Below, one piece after another: positions 8,252 to 14,814 of a DNA stretch of 29,573 nt. This stretch comes from Treponema_I sp045616125 (GTDB lineage: Bacteria; Spirochaetota; Spirochaetia; Treponematales; Treponemataceae). Every line of letters starts with the position of its first letter. Position 1 is the first letter of the stretch. Where the stretch lies: contig JAZLGC010000019.1 of NCBI GenBank assembly GCA_045616125.1, forward strand, positions 1-29,573, given 5' to 3'. The notes beneath the pieces were generated by a model. It was given only the letters and a program-made list of their open reading frames with translations. It ran no database searches and was not told where the DNA came from. Both the position numbers and the translations under genes were made by a program.

Positions 8252-8303
8252 GGCTGTCTGATTTGTTCCGGTATTCCGGAATGTATCAGACAGCCTTTTT
8301 TTT
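8252..8303 (+). terminator. Intrinsic terminator after the barrel gene
   Basis: A perfect 11-bp stem (GGCTGTCTGAT at 8252-8262, ATCAGACAGCC at 8285-8295) is followed by eight T. Its loop contains a smaller hairpin (TTCCGGTATTCCGGAA). The outer stem resembles that of the ferredoxin terminator at 2511-2548. Confidence 0.92.
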
Positions 8304-8344
8304 ACGAAAATAACCTATCATAAACAGGGAATTTATTAAAAACG

Positions 8345-8353
8345 TGTTATATT
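8345..8353 (+). promoter_or_regulatory. Possible extended -10 for the small barrel gene
   Basis: TGTTATATT (8345-8353) is a TGn extended -10 with no good -35. A start near 8360 would give a leader of about 70 bases that contains the dyad at 8371-8394. Confidence 0.35.
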
Positions 8354-8370
8354 ATCTGTAACCTGTTAGA

Positions 8371-8402
8371 TGACATATTGTTTAAACTATGTCAGTTTGA
8401 CA
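8371..8402 (+). promoter_or_regulatory. Dyad in the leader of the small barrel gene
   Basis: TGACATA (8371-8377) and TATGTCA (8388-8394) pair perfectly around a GTTTAAAC-containing loop. TGTCA (8390-8394) can instead pair with TGACA (8398-8402). The two pairings exclude each other. It may be a protein operator or an RNA hairpin; its function is not known. Confidence 0.35.
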
Positions 8403-8429
8403 GAGAAATTTCATTTAAAGGGAGATACA

Positions 8430-9005
8430 ATGAAAATGAAAAAAACATTCGTTATTGTGCTTATGCTGCTTCTTGCAGGTACCGTAGTATTTGCAAACTC
8501 ACCGGCAACCTCTGTTCTTGAAGTAGAAGATGCATCGGAAGACAATTCATTTAACCGCTATGACAGTGCCTTAGGTGTTACCTGGCTTATTGGTTCTGAT
8601 ATACCAAGTATGCAGTATCAGCATTGGATTACTCCGGGGTTCGGTTATACACTGAACACCGGAGCTTCTTACGCCCCTGTAACTGTATGGGATTCTGAAA
8701 AAGAAGTGACAGGCTACGAGTTTGATTTCAATTTCTTTGGTCAACTTCAGTGGGCGCTGTATACTGCTTCATCCACCAATCTTGATACCCGTCTGTATGC
8801 ATGGGTTCTCGGTGGTTGTGTAGTACAGCATGAGGCTAACATGATTGGTACCGATGTAGACGGAATTGCAGGTGCAGGTTTTGGCTTTGACATAAACTTG
8901 TACAAACATATCTCAATTCCAGTTGAATTTGGTTATCTTGGTGTTGCCCCGGCAAATCCTAATCTTACCATGATAGGAAACTTCGGAATCCGCTACCGTT
9001 TCTAA
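8430..9005 (+). CDS. Small outer-membrane beta-barrel-like protein
   Basis: A 191-residue exported protein. The start at 8430 is chosen because GGGAGA lies 5 bases upstream and the signal peptide (MKMKKTFVIVLMLLLAGTVVFAN) begins there; a longer in-frame reading from 8370 lacks a ribosome site. The mature protein is a series of short amphipathic strands rich in Tyr, Gly and Trp and ends in a terminal aromatic strand (MIGNFGIRYRF), the pattern recognised by the BAM complex. An eight-strand OmpX/OmpW-sized barrel would fit the length. No specific family or function is recognised. It appears monocistronic, with terminators on both sides. Confidence 0.8.
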   Translation: MKMKKTFVIVLMLLLAGTVVFANSPATSVLEVEDASEDNSFNRYDSALGVTWLIGSDIPSMQYQHWITPGFGYTLNTGASYAPVTVWDSEKEVTGYEFDFNFFGQLQWALYTASSTNLDTRLYAWVLGGCVVQHEANMIGTDVDGIAGAGFGFDINLYKHISIPVEFGYLGVAPANPNLTMIGNFGIRYRF

Positions 9006-9013
9006 TATCTGAG

Positions 9014-9049
9014 CAAAAGGAGCGGTCTAATACATGACAGCTCCTTTTG
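9014..9049 (+). terminator. Probable terminator of the small barrel gene
   Basis: CAAAAGGAGC (9014-9023) pairs perfectly with GCTCCTTTTG (9040-9049). The T residues are inside the stem and the tail (tgttag) is short, so it is a weaker terminator than the one at 8252. Confidence 0.6.
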
Positions 9050-9056
9050 TGTTAGC

Positions 9057-9331
9057 CTATGTCCGTAAAAAGTGTTGCTGAATGCTACACAGCAACGAGA
9101 ATTGAACAGAAATACCACAAATCGAGAGGAGGGACAGTACAGGCAAAAATTGTTGAAGCCCGGCGTACATGCGGCAGCATGAACTATATATAGTTTCTAC
9201 GCCGGGATTCACCAATAGCGACGTTATCGAGGGTTTTTGCATGTACTGGCAATCCGGTAGATTTGTGGAATTATGATAAGACCCTGAAACTAGTTCAGGG
9301 TGACTATAAGCAACACTTTTTACGGACATAG
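9057..9331. mobile_element. MITE-like element, complete copy with terminal inverted repeats
   Basis: A 275-bp non-coding element. Both ends carry the same 23-base sequence in inverted orientation without mismatch (outer part CTATGTCCGTAAAAAGTG; left 9057-9079, right 9309-9331). The ends read TA-TGTCC and GGACA-TA, so a TA target duplication like that of IS630/Tc1-mariner elements is possible. No transposase is encoded. Internal structure includes a hairpin GTTGCT/AGCAAC (9074-9079 with 9091-9096), a 48-base three-way junction (9159-9206), and an ACCCTGAA/TTCAGGGT hairpin (9281-9301). It sits between two convergent genes. Related fragments lie at 1-66 and 12554-12640. Confidence 0.8.
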
Positions 9332-9343
9332 CGTTGTTTTATC

Positions 9344-10993
9344 TCATTTATGACACAGTTCGTACATGACGAACGCAAACTGCTTACTGTCAGCTTTCCA
9401 GGAGTTCACATTTAAAGACCCCTGTCCGCCAAAAAATTCCAGAATACATCGGTCATTGCTGCCATCATAATCCATCATTCTCAGCTGTACCTGCATATTG
9501 GAAAGATGTTCATTGGGATCAAGACCATCCTTACTGTAGCTCAGATACACCACCTGCTTCCCGTCCGGCGAAATATGGGGGAACCAGTTATTCCGTTCAG
9601 TAAACGTCATCTGAGTCTGACAAGTCCCGTCGCGGTTCATTTTCCAGCACTGCATCAATCCCGACCGTGTACTGATAAACCACAAATCCTTGTTATTTGG
9701 TGCGTATTCCGGACCATCGTTAAAGCCTGCATCATGAGTCAATTGCTTTTCTTCGCCACCTGTTGCTGGTATCGAATAAATATCAACAGCCATATGTTCA
9801 AAATCTGCTCCCCTGAAGGCACAATAAGCCAGCTCCTGGGAGTCAAAAGACCAGCCGTGAAGAAAACTGGGGAATTTTGGCGTTATCAGAACCGGCTCAC
9901 TTGAACCATCAAGAGTGCAGATATAAATCTGACTCATCCATCCTGTTTCAGAATGGCTTACGGCAATCTGTGTATTATCCGGCGATAGTACGTGGTCATT
10001 ATTACAGTTGGTACAATGACCGGTTGGAATTACTTCTTCCGTGTCTTTTGAAACTGAATATCTCCAGATTCGTCCCTCAGAATTATAGATAAGAGTATCA
10101 CTGTCAGTCTGCATCCAGTTTGGTGCTTCAATAATCCGGTCATACTCGTGCAGTTTCCGTACCGTACCAGATTCCACATCATACACACAAAGAATACTCC
10201 GGGTGTTTTCCCGGCACTGAACACTTTCTGAAAACTTTCCTGCGACATACTTCAGGTCATCATAGAAGTTTTCAGAATATATATCCTGATCAATAATCTG
10301 AATCAATTCCTGAGCCCGGGCAAACTGAAAGCAGGAAGTAAAATCCACCAAACCTTTACCAACCCCTGTTTCTATTAGTTCCCCGGTCTTTTCATCCAAG
10401 TCCATATCTTTATAGTGAATGGAATGCACCTGATCCTTATTCCGCCACAGAAAACTTTCAGGATCCACACCGCCATACAGCAGCCAGCCAACATCAGCCT
10501 GTGCACCGAGTTCAGCACCTGTTTCATGCAGAAACCATTCATAGGCTGACAGTTCTCCGATACGTAAAACACATTCATCTTTGTTATTGTGAAGCAGAAC
10601 TTCCAGCCCTTTTGATTTCATTAAACGACACAGTTTCCGGAAATCTTCTGCCAGAGCCTTTCCCTGGTCCTCAGAAGAAAAAAACGGGCAGGGGAATACC
10701 AGATGACTGATTCCGTTTTCAAAAGCAATCTCGGACAGTTTTTCTGCGTCTGAAAGGGGATTTTGAGAGAACACATGGCAGGAGTTTGTTTTGAAGCCAT
10801 ATTTCTGCAGCAAAGGCCGATATTGTCTGAAATCTTCCGGTGTCCAGATTCTGTCTTCAAGACCTGGAATAGTCTGTAAAGCAAAGCATGGTTCCAGGTA
10901 CCGGTAATGCATCTGCTGAGCCTTGCACAGAAATTCTTCAGGATTTTTCTTAAAAACCGGATTTAACCCGAATAATTGAATGCCAAAACGCAT
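9344..10993 (-). CDS. Fusion: sugar isomerase/epimerase TIM barrel plus TolB-like beta-propeller
   Basis: A 549-residue protein without a signal peptide, so probably cytoplasmic. Residues 1 to about 250 form a xylose isomerase-like (AP endonuclease 2 superfamily) barrel: MRFGIQLFGLNP start, E34, LLHNN with H135, QADVGW with D167, and SIHYKD with H194 as candidate metal and substrate ligands. Residues about 262-549 form a beta-propeller of PD40/TolB-type blades, recognisable by repeats such as VLSPDNTQIAVS, WSFDSQELAYCAF, YAPNNKDLWFIS and ISPDGKQVVYLS. Both parts are in one frame with no internal stop. AGGAAGG precedes the ATG. It starts 13 bases after a Gfo/Idh/MocA oxidoreductase, so the pair probably handles one sugar or cyclitol. 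The substrate is not identifiable. Confidence 0.88.
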   Translation of the reverse strand: MRFGIQLFGLNPVFKKNPEEFLCKAQQMHYRYLEPCFALQTIPGLEDRIWTPEDFRQYRPLLQKYGFKTNSCHVFSQNPLSDAEKLSEIAFENGISHLVFPCPFFSSEDQGKALAEDFRKLCRLMKSKGLEVLLHNNKDECVLRIGELSAYEWFLHETGAELGAQADVGWLLYGGVDPESFLWRNKDQVHSIHYKDMDLDEKTGELIETGVGKGLVDFTSCFQFARAQELIQIIDQDIYSENFYDDLKYVAGKFSESVQCRENTRSILCVYDVESGTVRKLHEYDRIIEAPNWMQTDSDTLIYNSEGRIWRYSVSKDTEEVIPTGHCTNCNNDHVLSPDNTQIAVSHSETGWMSQIYICTLDGSSEPVLITPKFPSFLHGWSFDSQELAYCAFRGADFEHMAVDIYSIPATGGEEKQLTHDAGFNDGPEYAPNNKDLWFISTRSGLMQCWKMNRDGTCQTQMTFTERNNWFPHISPDGKQVVYLSYSKDGLDPNEHLSNMQVQLRMMDYDGSNDRCILEFFGGQGSLNVNSWKADSKQFAFVMYELCHK

Positions 10994-11006
10994 ATAAACC
11001 TTCCTG

Positions 11007-12119
11007 TTATTTACAAAGTTCAGCTACTTCAGTAAATGCCGCCGGCCGCTGACAGCTTGATTCTACGGGAACCAAAGCTTTGGTAGTACTTGATTTCATC
11101 ATGCAGTCAATAACATCAAGCACATGATACGCCATATGGGCATCAGCACGAGCTGTACGACCTTTCTTTATGGCAGCAGCCATTTCCGCAGGTCCAACCC
11201 CTCGGTTTTCAGCAATAAGCGGAGATGCATTAATTAATGATACGGGAGCATTTTCTGATGGATCAAAACTGCTGGCAATGAATTTTACATCCCCTCCAAA
11301 GTCGTTGGCACAGGTTAGCTGAAGGACACCTTTTGTACCGTAAATATAAAAGTATGACAGATCCTGCATGCAGGTTTCTCCATTCATGGATATAGTTCCG
11401 GTAATGCCGTTTTCCATGTTCATGAGAGCATAAATTTCACTTTCATTGTTGTATTCAAAAGTTTTGCCAAAATCAGGTGACTGCGGAAAAATATTTGTTC
11501 TTTGTACAGCCTTATTTTTAACATTTGCAAATACGGAATCTACCGGCCCCAGAAGTGCAATAATGGCAGTAAGATAATACACTCCATAGTCATATGCAAA
11601 GCCACCACCAGGCATGCGTAAAAACTCAAAAATACTGGCCATTAAGTCAATATTACGGTTTACATTGATGCTGAAGGAAACAGGCTCTCCGATTTTTCCC
11701 GAATCAATTGCCTGACGGGCATTCTGTAAAGCGGCCCCTAAGAAAGTATCCGGAGCAGAACAGAGATATAATCCTTTTTCTTTTGCCAACTTAAGAAGAT
11801 AAGCTGCATCTGAAGGATCAATGGTCATAGTTTTTTCAGTGTAGACGTGTTTACCGGCAAGCAGAGCCCGTTCTATAAGTGCTGCATGGGTTGGAGCAGG
11901 GGTAAGAATAACTACCAGTTCAATTGCCGGGTTTGCCAGAAGTTCATCAACAGTGCAGGCAGGTATAGAAAACTGAGCACCGCGTTTCTGTGCGTTTTCT
12001 AAATGTTCACTGGCAATAGCTATAACTTCAAGGTTATTAAAAAAGCCGGTCATATTTTTAAGATACTGTTCACTGATACGACCGGAACCAATAACACCAA
12101 CTTTCGTTTTATCTGACAT
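11007..12119 (-). CDS. Gfo/Idh/MocA family oxidoreductase
   Basis: A 370-residue NAD(P)-dependent dehydrogenase of the family that acts on sugars, inositols and related polyols. The N-terminal Rossmann fold has the dinucleotide loop GVIGSGRIS (8-16). The usual EKP catalytic-lysine motif appears as EKTM (95-98), with K96 kept. The C-terminal substrate domain starts near residue 125 and includes GGGFAYDYGVYYLT, matching the family's G-G-x-x-x-D-x-G region with Tyr in place of the more common His. AGGGG precedes the ATG and a consensus TATAAT lies at 12150-12155. It is the first gene of a two-gene minus operon with the isomerase/propeller fusion; this suggests an oxidation/isomerisation pathway for a carbohydrate. 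Confidence 0.93.
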   Translation of the reverse strand: MSDKTKVGVIGSGRISEQYLKNMTGFFNNLEVIAIASEHLENAQKRGAQFSIPACTVDELLANPAIELVVILTPAPTHAALIERALLAGKHVYTEKTMTIDPSDAAYLLKLAKEKGLYLCSAPDTFLGAALQNARQAIDSGKIGEPVSFSINVNRNIDLMASIFEFLRMPGGGFAYDYGVYYLTAIIALLGPVDSVFANVKNKAVQRTNIFPQSPDFGKTFEYNNESEIYALMNMENGITGTISMNGETCMQDLSYFYIYGTKGVLQLTCANDFGGDVKFIASSFDPSENAPVSLINASPLIAENRGVGPAEMAAAIKKGRTARADAHMAYHVLDVIDCMMKSSTTKALVPVESSCQRPAAFTEVAELCK

Positions 12120-12149
12120 ATGCAGCCCCTATAAAATGTATTATCATTC

Positions 12150-12155
12150 ATTATA
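12150..12155 (-). promoter_or_regulatory. -10 element of the oxidoreductase operon
   Basis: A perfect TATAAT on the minus strand. No good -35 is seen at 16-18 bases, so an activator may be needed. Expected start near 12143, leaving a leader of about 24 bases with AGGGG. Confidence 0.5.
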
Positions 12156-12240
12156 CAGCACGATAAACAGTTGGAAATAAAAGATTTGTTATTATTGAAA
12201 AAATAAGACAAAAAATGTGCGTAAAAAGTGCACTAACTGA

Positions 12241-12269
12241 TTGACACTTTTTTGCTTATGATGTAATTT
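12241..12269 (+). promoter_or_regulatory. Promoter of the tRNA-Lys pair
   Basis: Consensus TTGACA (12241-12246), a 17-base spacer and TAATTT (12264-12269). Expected start near 12276, about 45 bases before the first tRNA. Confidence 0.75.
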
Positions 12270-12320
12270 ATTCGAGCGTTGAGCAAGTTACTTGCACAAC
12301 ACAGAACACTTGAAAAGAAC

Positions 12321-12393
12321 GGGCTGCTAGCTCAGCAGGTAGAGCAACGCCCTTTTAAGGCGTGGGTCACAGGTTCGAATCCTGTGCAGCTCA
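12321..12393 (+). tRNA. tRNA-Lys(TTT), first copy
   Basis: A 73-base cloverleaf with acceptor GGGCTGC/GCAGCTC (one G-U), D-arm GCTCAGCAGGTAGAGC, anticodon loop CTTTTAA giving anticodon TTT, and T-arm ACAGG-TTCGAAT-CCTGT. The discriminator is A. The CCA end is not encoded. Confidence 0.97.
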
Positions 12394-12417
12394 TAATTTC
12401 TTTTCTTAGTAGTTCAT

Positions 12418-12490
12418 GGGCTGCTAGCTCAGCAGGTAGAGCAACGCCCTTTTAAGGCGTGGGTCACAGGTTCGAATCCTGTGCAGCTCA
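12418..12490 (+). tRNA. tRNA-Lys(TTT), second identical copy
   Basis: Identical over all 73 bases to the copy at 12321-12393, with a repeat period of 97 bases. The 24-base spacer between them holds no promoter. The two are therefore cotranscribed from 12241-12269 and end at the terminator 12496-12531. Confidence 0.97.
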
Positions 12491-12495
12491 CATAA

Positions 12496-12531
12496 AGACA
12501 TTCGCCATTTCTGGTGAGTGTCTTTTTTTTT
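12496..12531 (+). terminator. Terminator of the tRNA-Lys operon
   Basis: AGACATTCGCC pairs with GGTGAGTGTCT (11 bp including G-U pairs, loop of 6), followed by eight T. Confidence 0.88.
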
Positions 12532-12553
12532 GCTCTGGTGGGTTTTAGAACGC

Positions 12554-12640
12554 CATGTCTGTAAAAAGCGTTGCTTATTGGTCACCCTGAACTTGATTCA
12601 GGGTCTTATCATAAGTACACAAATCTACCGAATTGCCGGC
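12554..12640. repeat. Truncated MITE-like repeat copy
   Basis: In inverted orientation relative to the right end of the 9057-9331 element. It has the terminal TGTCTGTAAAAAGCGTTGCT, the CACCCTGAAC/GATTCAGGGT hairpin and the downstream CAAATCTACCG-attgcc block. Similarity stops near 12640 and no second terminus follows before the tRNA genes, so this is a one-ended remnant inserted between the two tRNA transcription units. Confidence 0.75.
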
Positions 12641-12677
12641 GGTAACACACACACATTTTTTCAAATACAGCTTAAGC

Positions 12678-12711
12678 AAAAAAAACGTCATATCTTTCGA
12701 TATGACGTTTT
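12678..12711 (-). terminator. Terminator of the tRNA-Asp/tRNA-Glu operon
   Basis: A perfect 13-bp stem (AAAACGTCATATC at 12682-12694, GATATGACGTTTT at 12699-12711, loop of 4). On the minus strand it runs into further T residues (12678-12681). Confidence 0.92.
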
Positions 12712-12714
12712 AAG

Positions 12715-12786
12715 CATCTCCCGGGGGAATTGAACCCCCGTTGTCGGGATGAAAACCCGATGTCCTAACCACTAGACGAGGGAGAC
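12715..12786 (-). tRNA. tRNA-Glu(TTC)
   Basis: A 72-base minus-strand cloverleaf. Acceptor GTCTCCC pairs with GGGAGAT (G1-U72 wobble). The D-arm is GTCTAGTGGTTAGGAC, the anticodon loop TTTTCAT gives TTC, and the T-arm is GGGGG-TTCAATT-CCCCC. The discriminator is G. Confidence 0.94.
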
Positions 12787-12792
12787 ATGAAT

Positions 12793-12866
12793 CGGGAGCG
12801 ACGGGGCTTGAACCCGCGATCTTCGGCTTGACAGGCCGACGCGATAACCAGCTTCGCTACGCCCCC
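12793..12866 (-). tRNA. tRNA-Asp(GTC)
   Basis: A 74-base minus-strand cloverleaf. Acceptor GGGGGCG pairs with CGCTCCC, anticodon stem TCGGC/GCCGA closes loop CTGTCAA giving GTC, T-arm is GCGGG-TTCAAGC-CCCGT, and the discriminator is G as expected for Asp. It lies 6 bases before tRNA-Glu and shares its promoter and terminator. Confidence 0.96.
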
Positions 12867-12902
12867 GTGTTTTGCTGCATTACTGCTGCTCAACGGATAA
12901 AG

Positions 12903-12931
12903 AATATATACCTGACTAAAATAAATGTCAA
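12903..12931 (-). promoter_or_regulatory. Promoter of the tRNA-Asp/tRNA-Glu operon
   Basis: On the minus strand consensus TTGACA (12926-12931), 17-base spacer, TATATT (12903-12908). Expected start near 12896, 30 bases before tRNA-Asp. Confidence 0.8.
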
Positions 12932-13019
12932 TAGCATTTATTCAATTTCCGTAAAAAACACATTTTTTTGATACTGAAGCCACTGTTACATGGCGGCAGC
13001 ATCATTCAGCACTGACACC

Positions 13020-14639
13020 TTAAATCTCGTTGAGAGAAGACAGAATGTTCTTACCAACATCAGCATTTACAGTGGCGTCACCATGAACCTTATCCATAAG
13101 ACTCTTGATTTCATTAATCTGAACATTCAGCAGGTTAAGCTCAGTCTCAAGAGTTTTCATGAACTCAACAACTTCTCCAACAGGATGAACCTGTTTCTGA
13201 ATTTCAGAAGTTACACTGTCTGCAATATCGGAGTTATCACGGGCAACTTCAACAATATCAGTAATTGATTTCATTACATCTCTGGTACCGATATCAATTT
13301 CCATAATTCCGGAAATGATTTCATCAATGGACTGCAGTGTCTGGGTTGTTGAAGCAACACCTTCTTCAATGTATCTGGTAAAGTTTTCCATAGTTGTAAC
13401 GGTAGACATTACAACCGAACTGTTCTCTTTAAGAACATCCTCAATATTTGCAGCGTTCTGGGTCGTCTGGTTTGCCAGCTTGCGGATTTCCTGAGCAATA
13501 ACGCTGAAACCTTTTCCCGCATTGCCGGCATGAGCTGCTTCAATTGACGCATTCATGGCAAGAAGATTCGTCTGTTCTGCAACATTGTTGATGGTTTTAA
13601 CAAACCCGTTGATAACGCTGGAGTATTCTTCAACCTTGGAAAATTCCTCAGAAAGTTCTTTTGCCAATGTTCTCTGATGAGAAACATTATCAACGATATC
13701 ATTCAACTGAGCCTTGCGTTTCTGTGCCGTATCAGAAATTGTCGTTACATTGGCAGAAATCTGAACCATGGCAGAAGACGTAGTTTCAACAGAATTTGCC
13801 TGACGGGTAGCAGTAGCCTTCATTTTTTCAGAATTGGATTCAATAACGCGGATATTGCTGTTAATGCTTTGAAGACGTTCACTCAAGTGTCCGATTTTAG
13901 GAAGCAGATTCTGGAATGAATCACTGATAAGAGAAGCATTGGAATTTGCGTTATTTGCAACCTTCTTAAGATCATCACCAACTTTCAATCCTTCTTCCGA
14001 TTCAGAAACAACCTTTTTGATTTTTTTGATGTTGTCATCAGATTTTTCAGATTCTTCCCTGAATTTTCCAATCAGATTGTCGTTATAATGAGTTATGTAC
14101 ACAAGACAAGTCATAATCATGGAAAATGCAAATAAAGAAATAAAACAGTTTGCAGTAAAGGCCTTAGGATCTGCAAGACGCATATTCGTACATGATGTAA
14201 AGATACTGGTTATAACTACTGCATAGGAAAGGCCCACGTGCACAATCATCTGTTTAAGGCTGATTGACATCATCAGATTAAGAACTGCCATAGTTGTAAC
14301 AAAAAAGATATTCCGGTAAAAAACAGCAGGGTCAGTATACTGGCTGGTAGAAAACAGACAAACCAGCACATTGGCTCCAAAAAGGGCAACAGTAGAAAGG
14401 GACGCACCTGTTTTTATGTGACCCCTTCGGATGATATACAAAGCACCACCACCCATCAGGGTACTCACGAATGAAACCCCAGAAACAAAGGGATGTCTCA
14501 GGGTTAATTCCACAAGAGAAAAGGTCAGCAGGGTAAACATCAGAATCATATTGCCAAAAATAAGAAATCCCAGCTGATTTTTCTGCTTAAAATTCAGATT
14601 ATCAATAACTTCCTGTTTTGGATAAAGGTTTTTAAGCAT
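13020..14639 (-). CDS. Methyl-accepting chemotaxis protein with multi-pass membrane domain
   Basis: A 539-residue chemoreceptor that should pair with CheW/CheA to bias flagellar rotation. Residues about 24-186 hold around six hydrophobic spans with very short loops, so there is no large periplasmic ligand-binding domain; ligand would be sensed in the membrane or through a partner. The cytoplasmic part (about 190-539) is a long coiled coil with the conserved hairpin tip at about 353-389 (EQTNLLAMNASIEAAHAGNA and GFSVIAQEIRKLA). No HAMP domain is evident and no C-terminal CheR-docking pentapeptide is seen (ends NILSSLNEI). It appears monocistronic, with a possible promoter at 14697-14726. Confidence 0.95.
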   Translation of the reverse strand: MLKNLYPKQEVIDNLNFKQKNQLGFLIFGNMILMFTLLTFSLVELTLRHPFVSGVSFVSTLMGGGALYIIRRGHIKTGASLSTVALFGANVLVCLFSTSQYTDPAVFYRNIFFVTTMAVLNLMMSISLKQMIVHVGLSYAVVITSIFTSCTNMRLADPKAFTANCFISLFAFSMIMTCLVYITHYNDNLIGKFREESEKSDDNIKKIKKVVSESEEGLKVGDDLKKVANNANSNASLISDSFQNLLPKIGHLSERLQSINSNIRVIESNSEKMKATATRQANSVETTSSAMVQISANVTTISDTAQKRKAQLNDIVDNVSHQRTLAKELSEEFSKVEEYSSVINGFVKTINNVAEQTNLLAMNASIEAAHAGNAGKGFSVIAQEIRKLANQTTQNAANIEDVLKENSSVVMSTVTTMENFTRYIEEGVASTTQTLQSIDEIISGIMEIDIGTRDVMKSITDIVEVARDNSDIADSVTSEIQKQVHPVGEVVEFMKTLETELNLLNVQINEIKSLMDKVHGDATVNADVGKNILSSLNEI

Positions 14640-14696
14640 ACAGTCTCTCTAAAAAAATCATTAAGCAATTAAGCAGGCATACACCTACCCGAATCA

Positions 14697-14726
14697 ATAC
14701 TATCACAAGAAAAGGGTATGATACAA
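14697..14726 (-). promoter_or_regulatory. Possible promoter of the chemoreceptor gene
   Basis: On the minus strand TTGTAT (14721-14726), 18-base spacer and TAGTAT (14697-14702). No sigma28-type TAAA/GCCGATAA motif was found for this motility gene. Confidence 0.4.
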
Positions 14727-14814
14727 ATGACATTTCCAAATGCAGTTTGTCAGCATTAACTTATAGTGAAAAAGTGTAGATTAATGCGAACATTCGCCTT
14801 TCTGAAAGAACGGT

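Noticed and set aside
9057..9329. A 90-codon minus-strand open frame (contains SHPELVSGS)
   Set aside because: It covers exactly the MITE-like element, and its peptide is the usual translation of the ACCCTGAAC...TTCAGGGT repeat. No ribosome site or family similarity is seen.
12964..13019. Terminator after the chemoreceptor gene
   Set aside because: Only a weak GCCGC/GTGGC stem nested in CTGAA/TTCAG is seen, followed by A residues and not T residues on the transcript strand.
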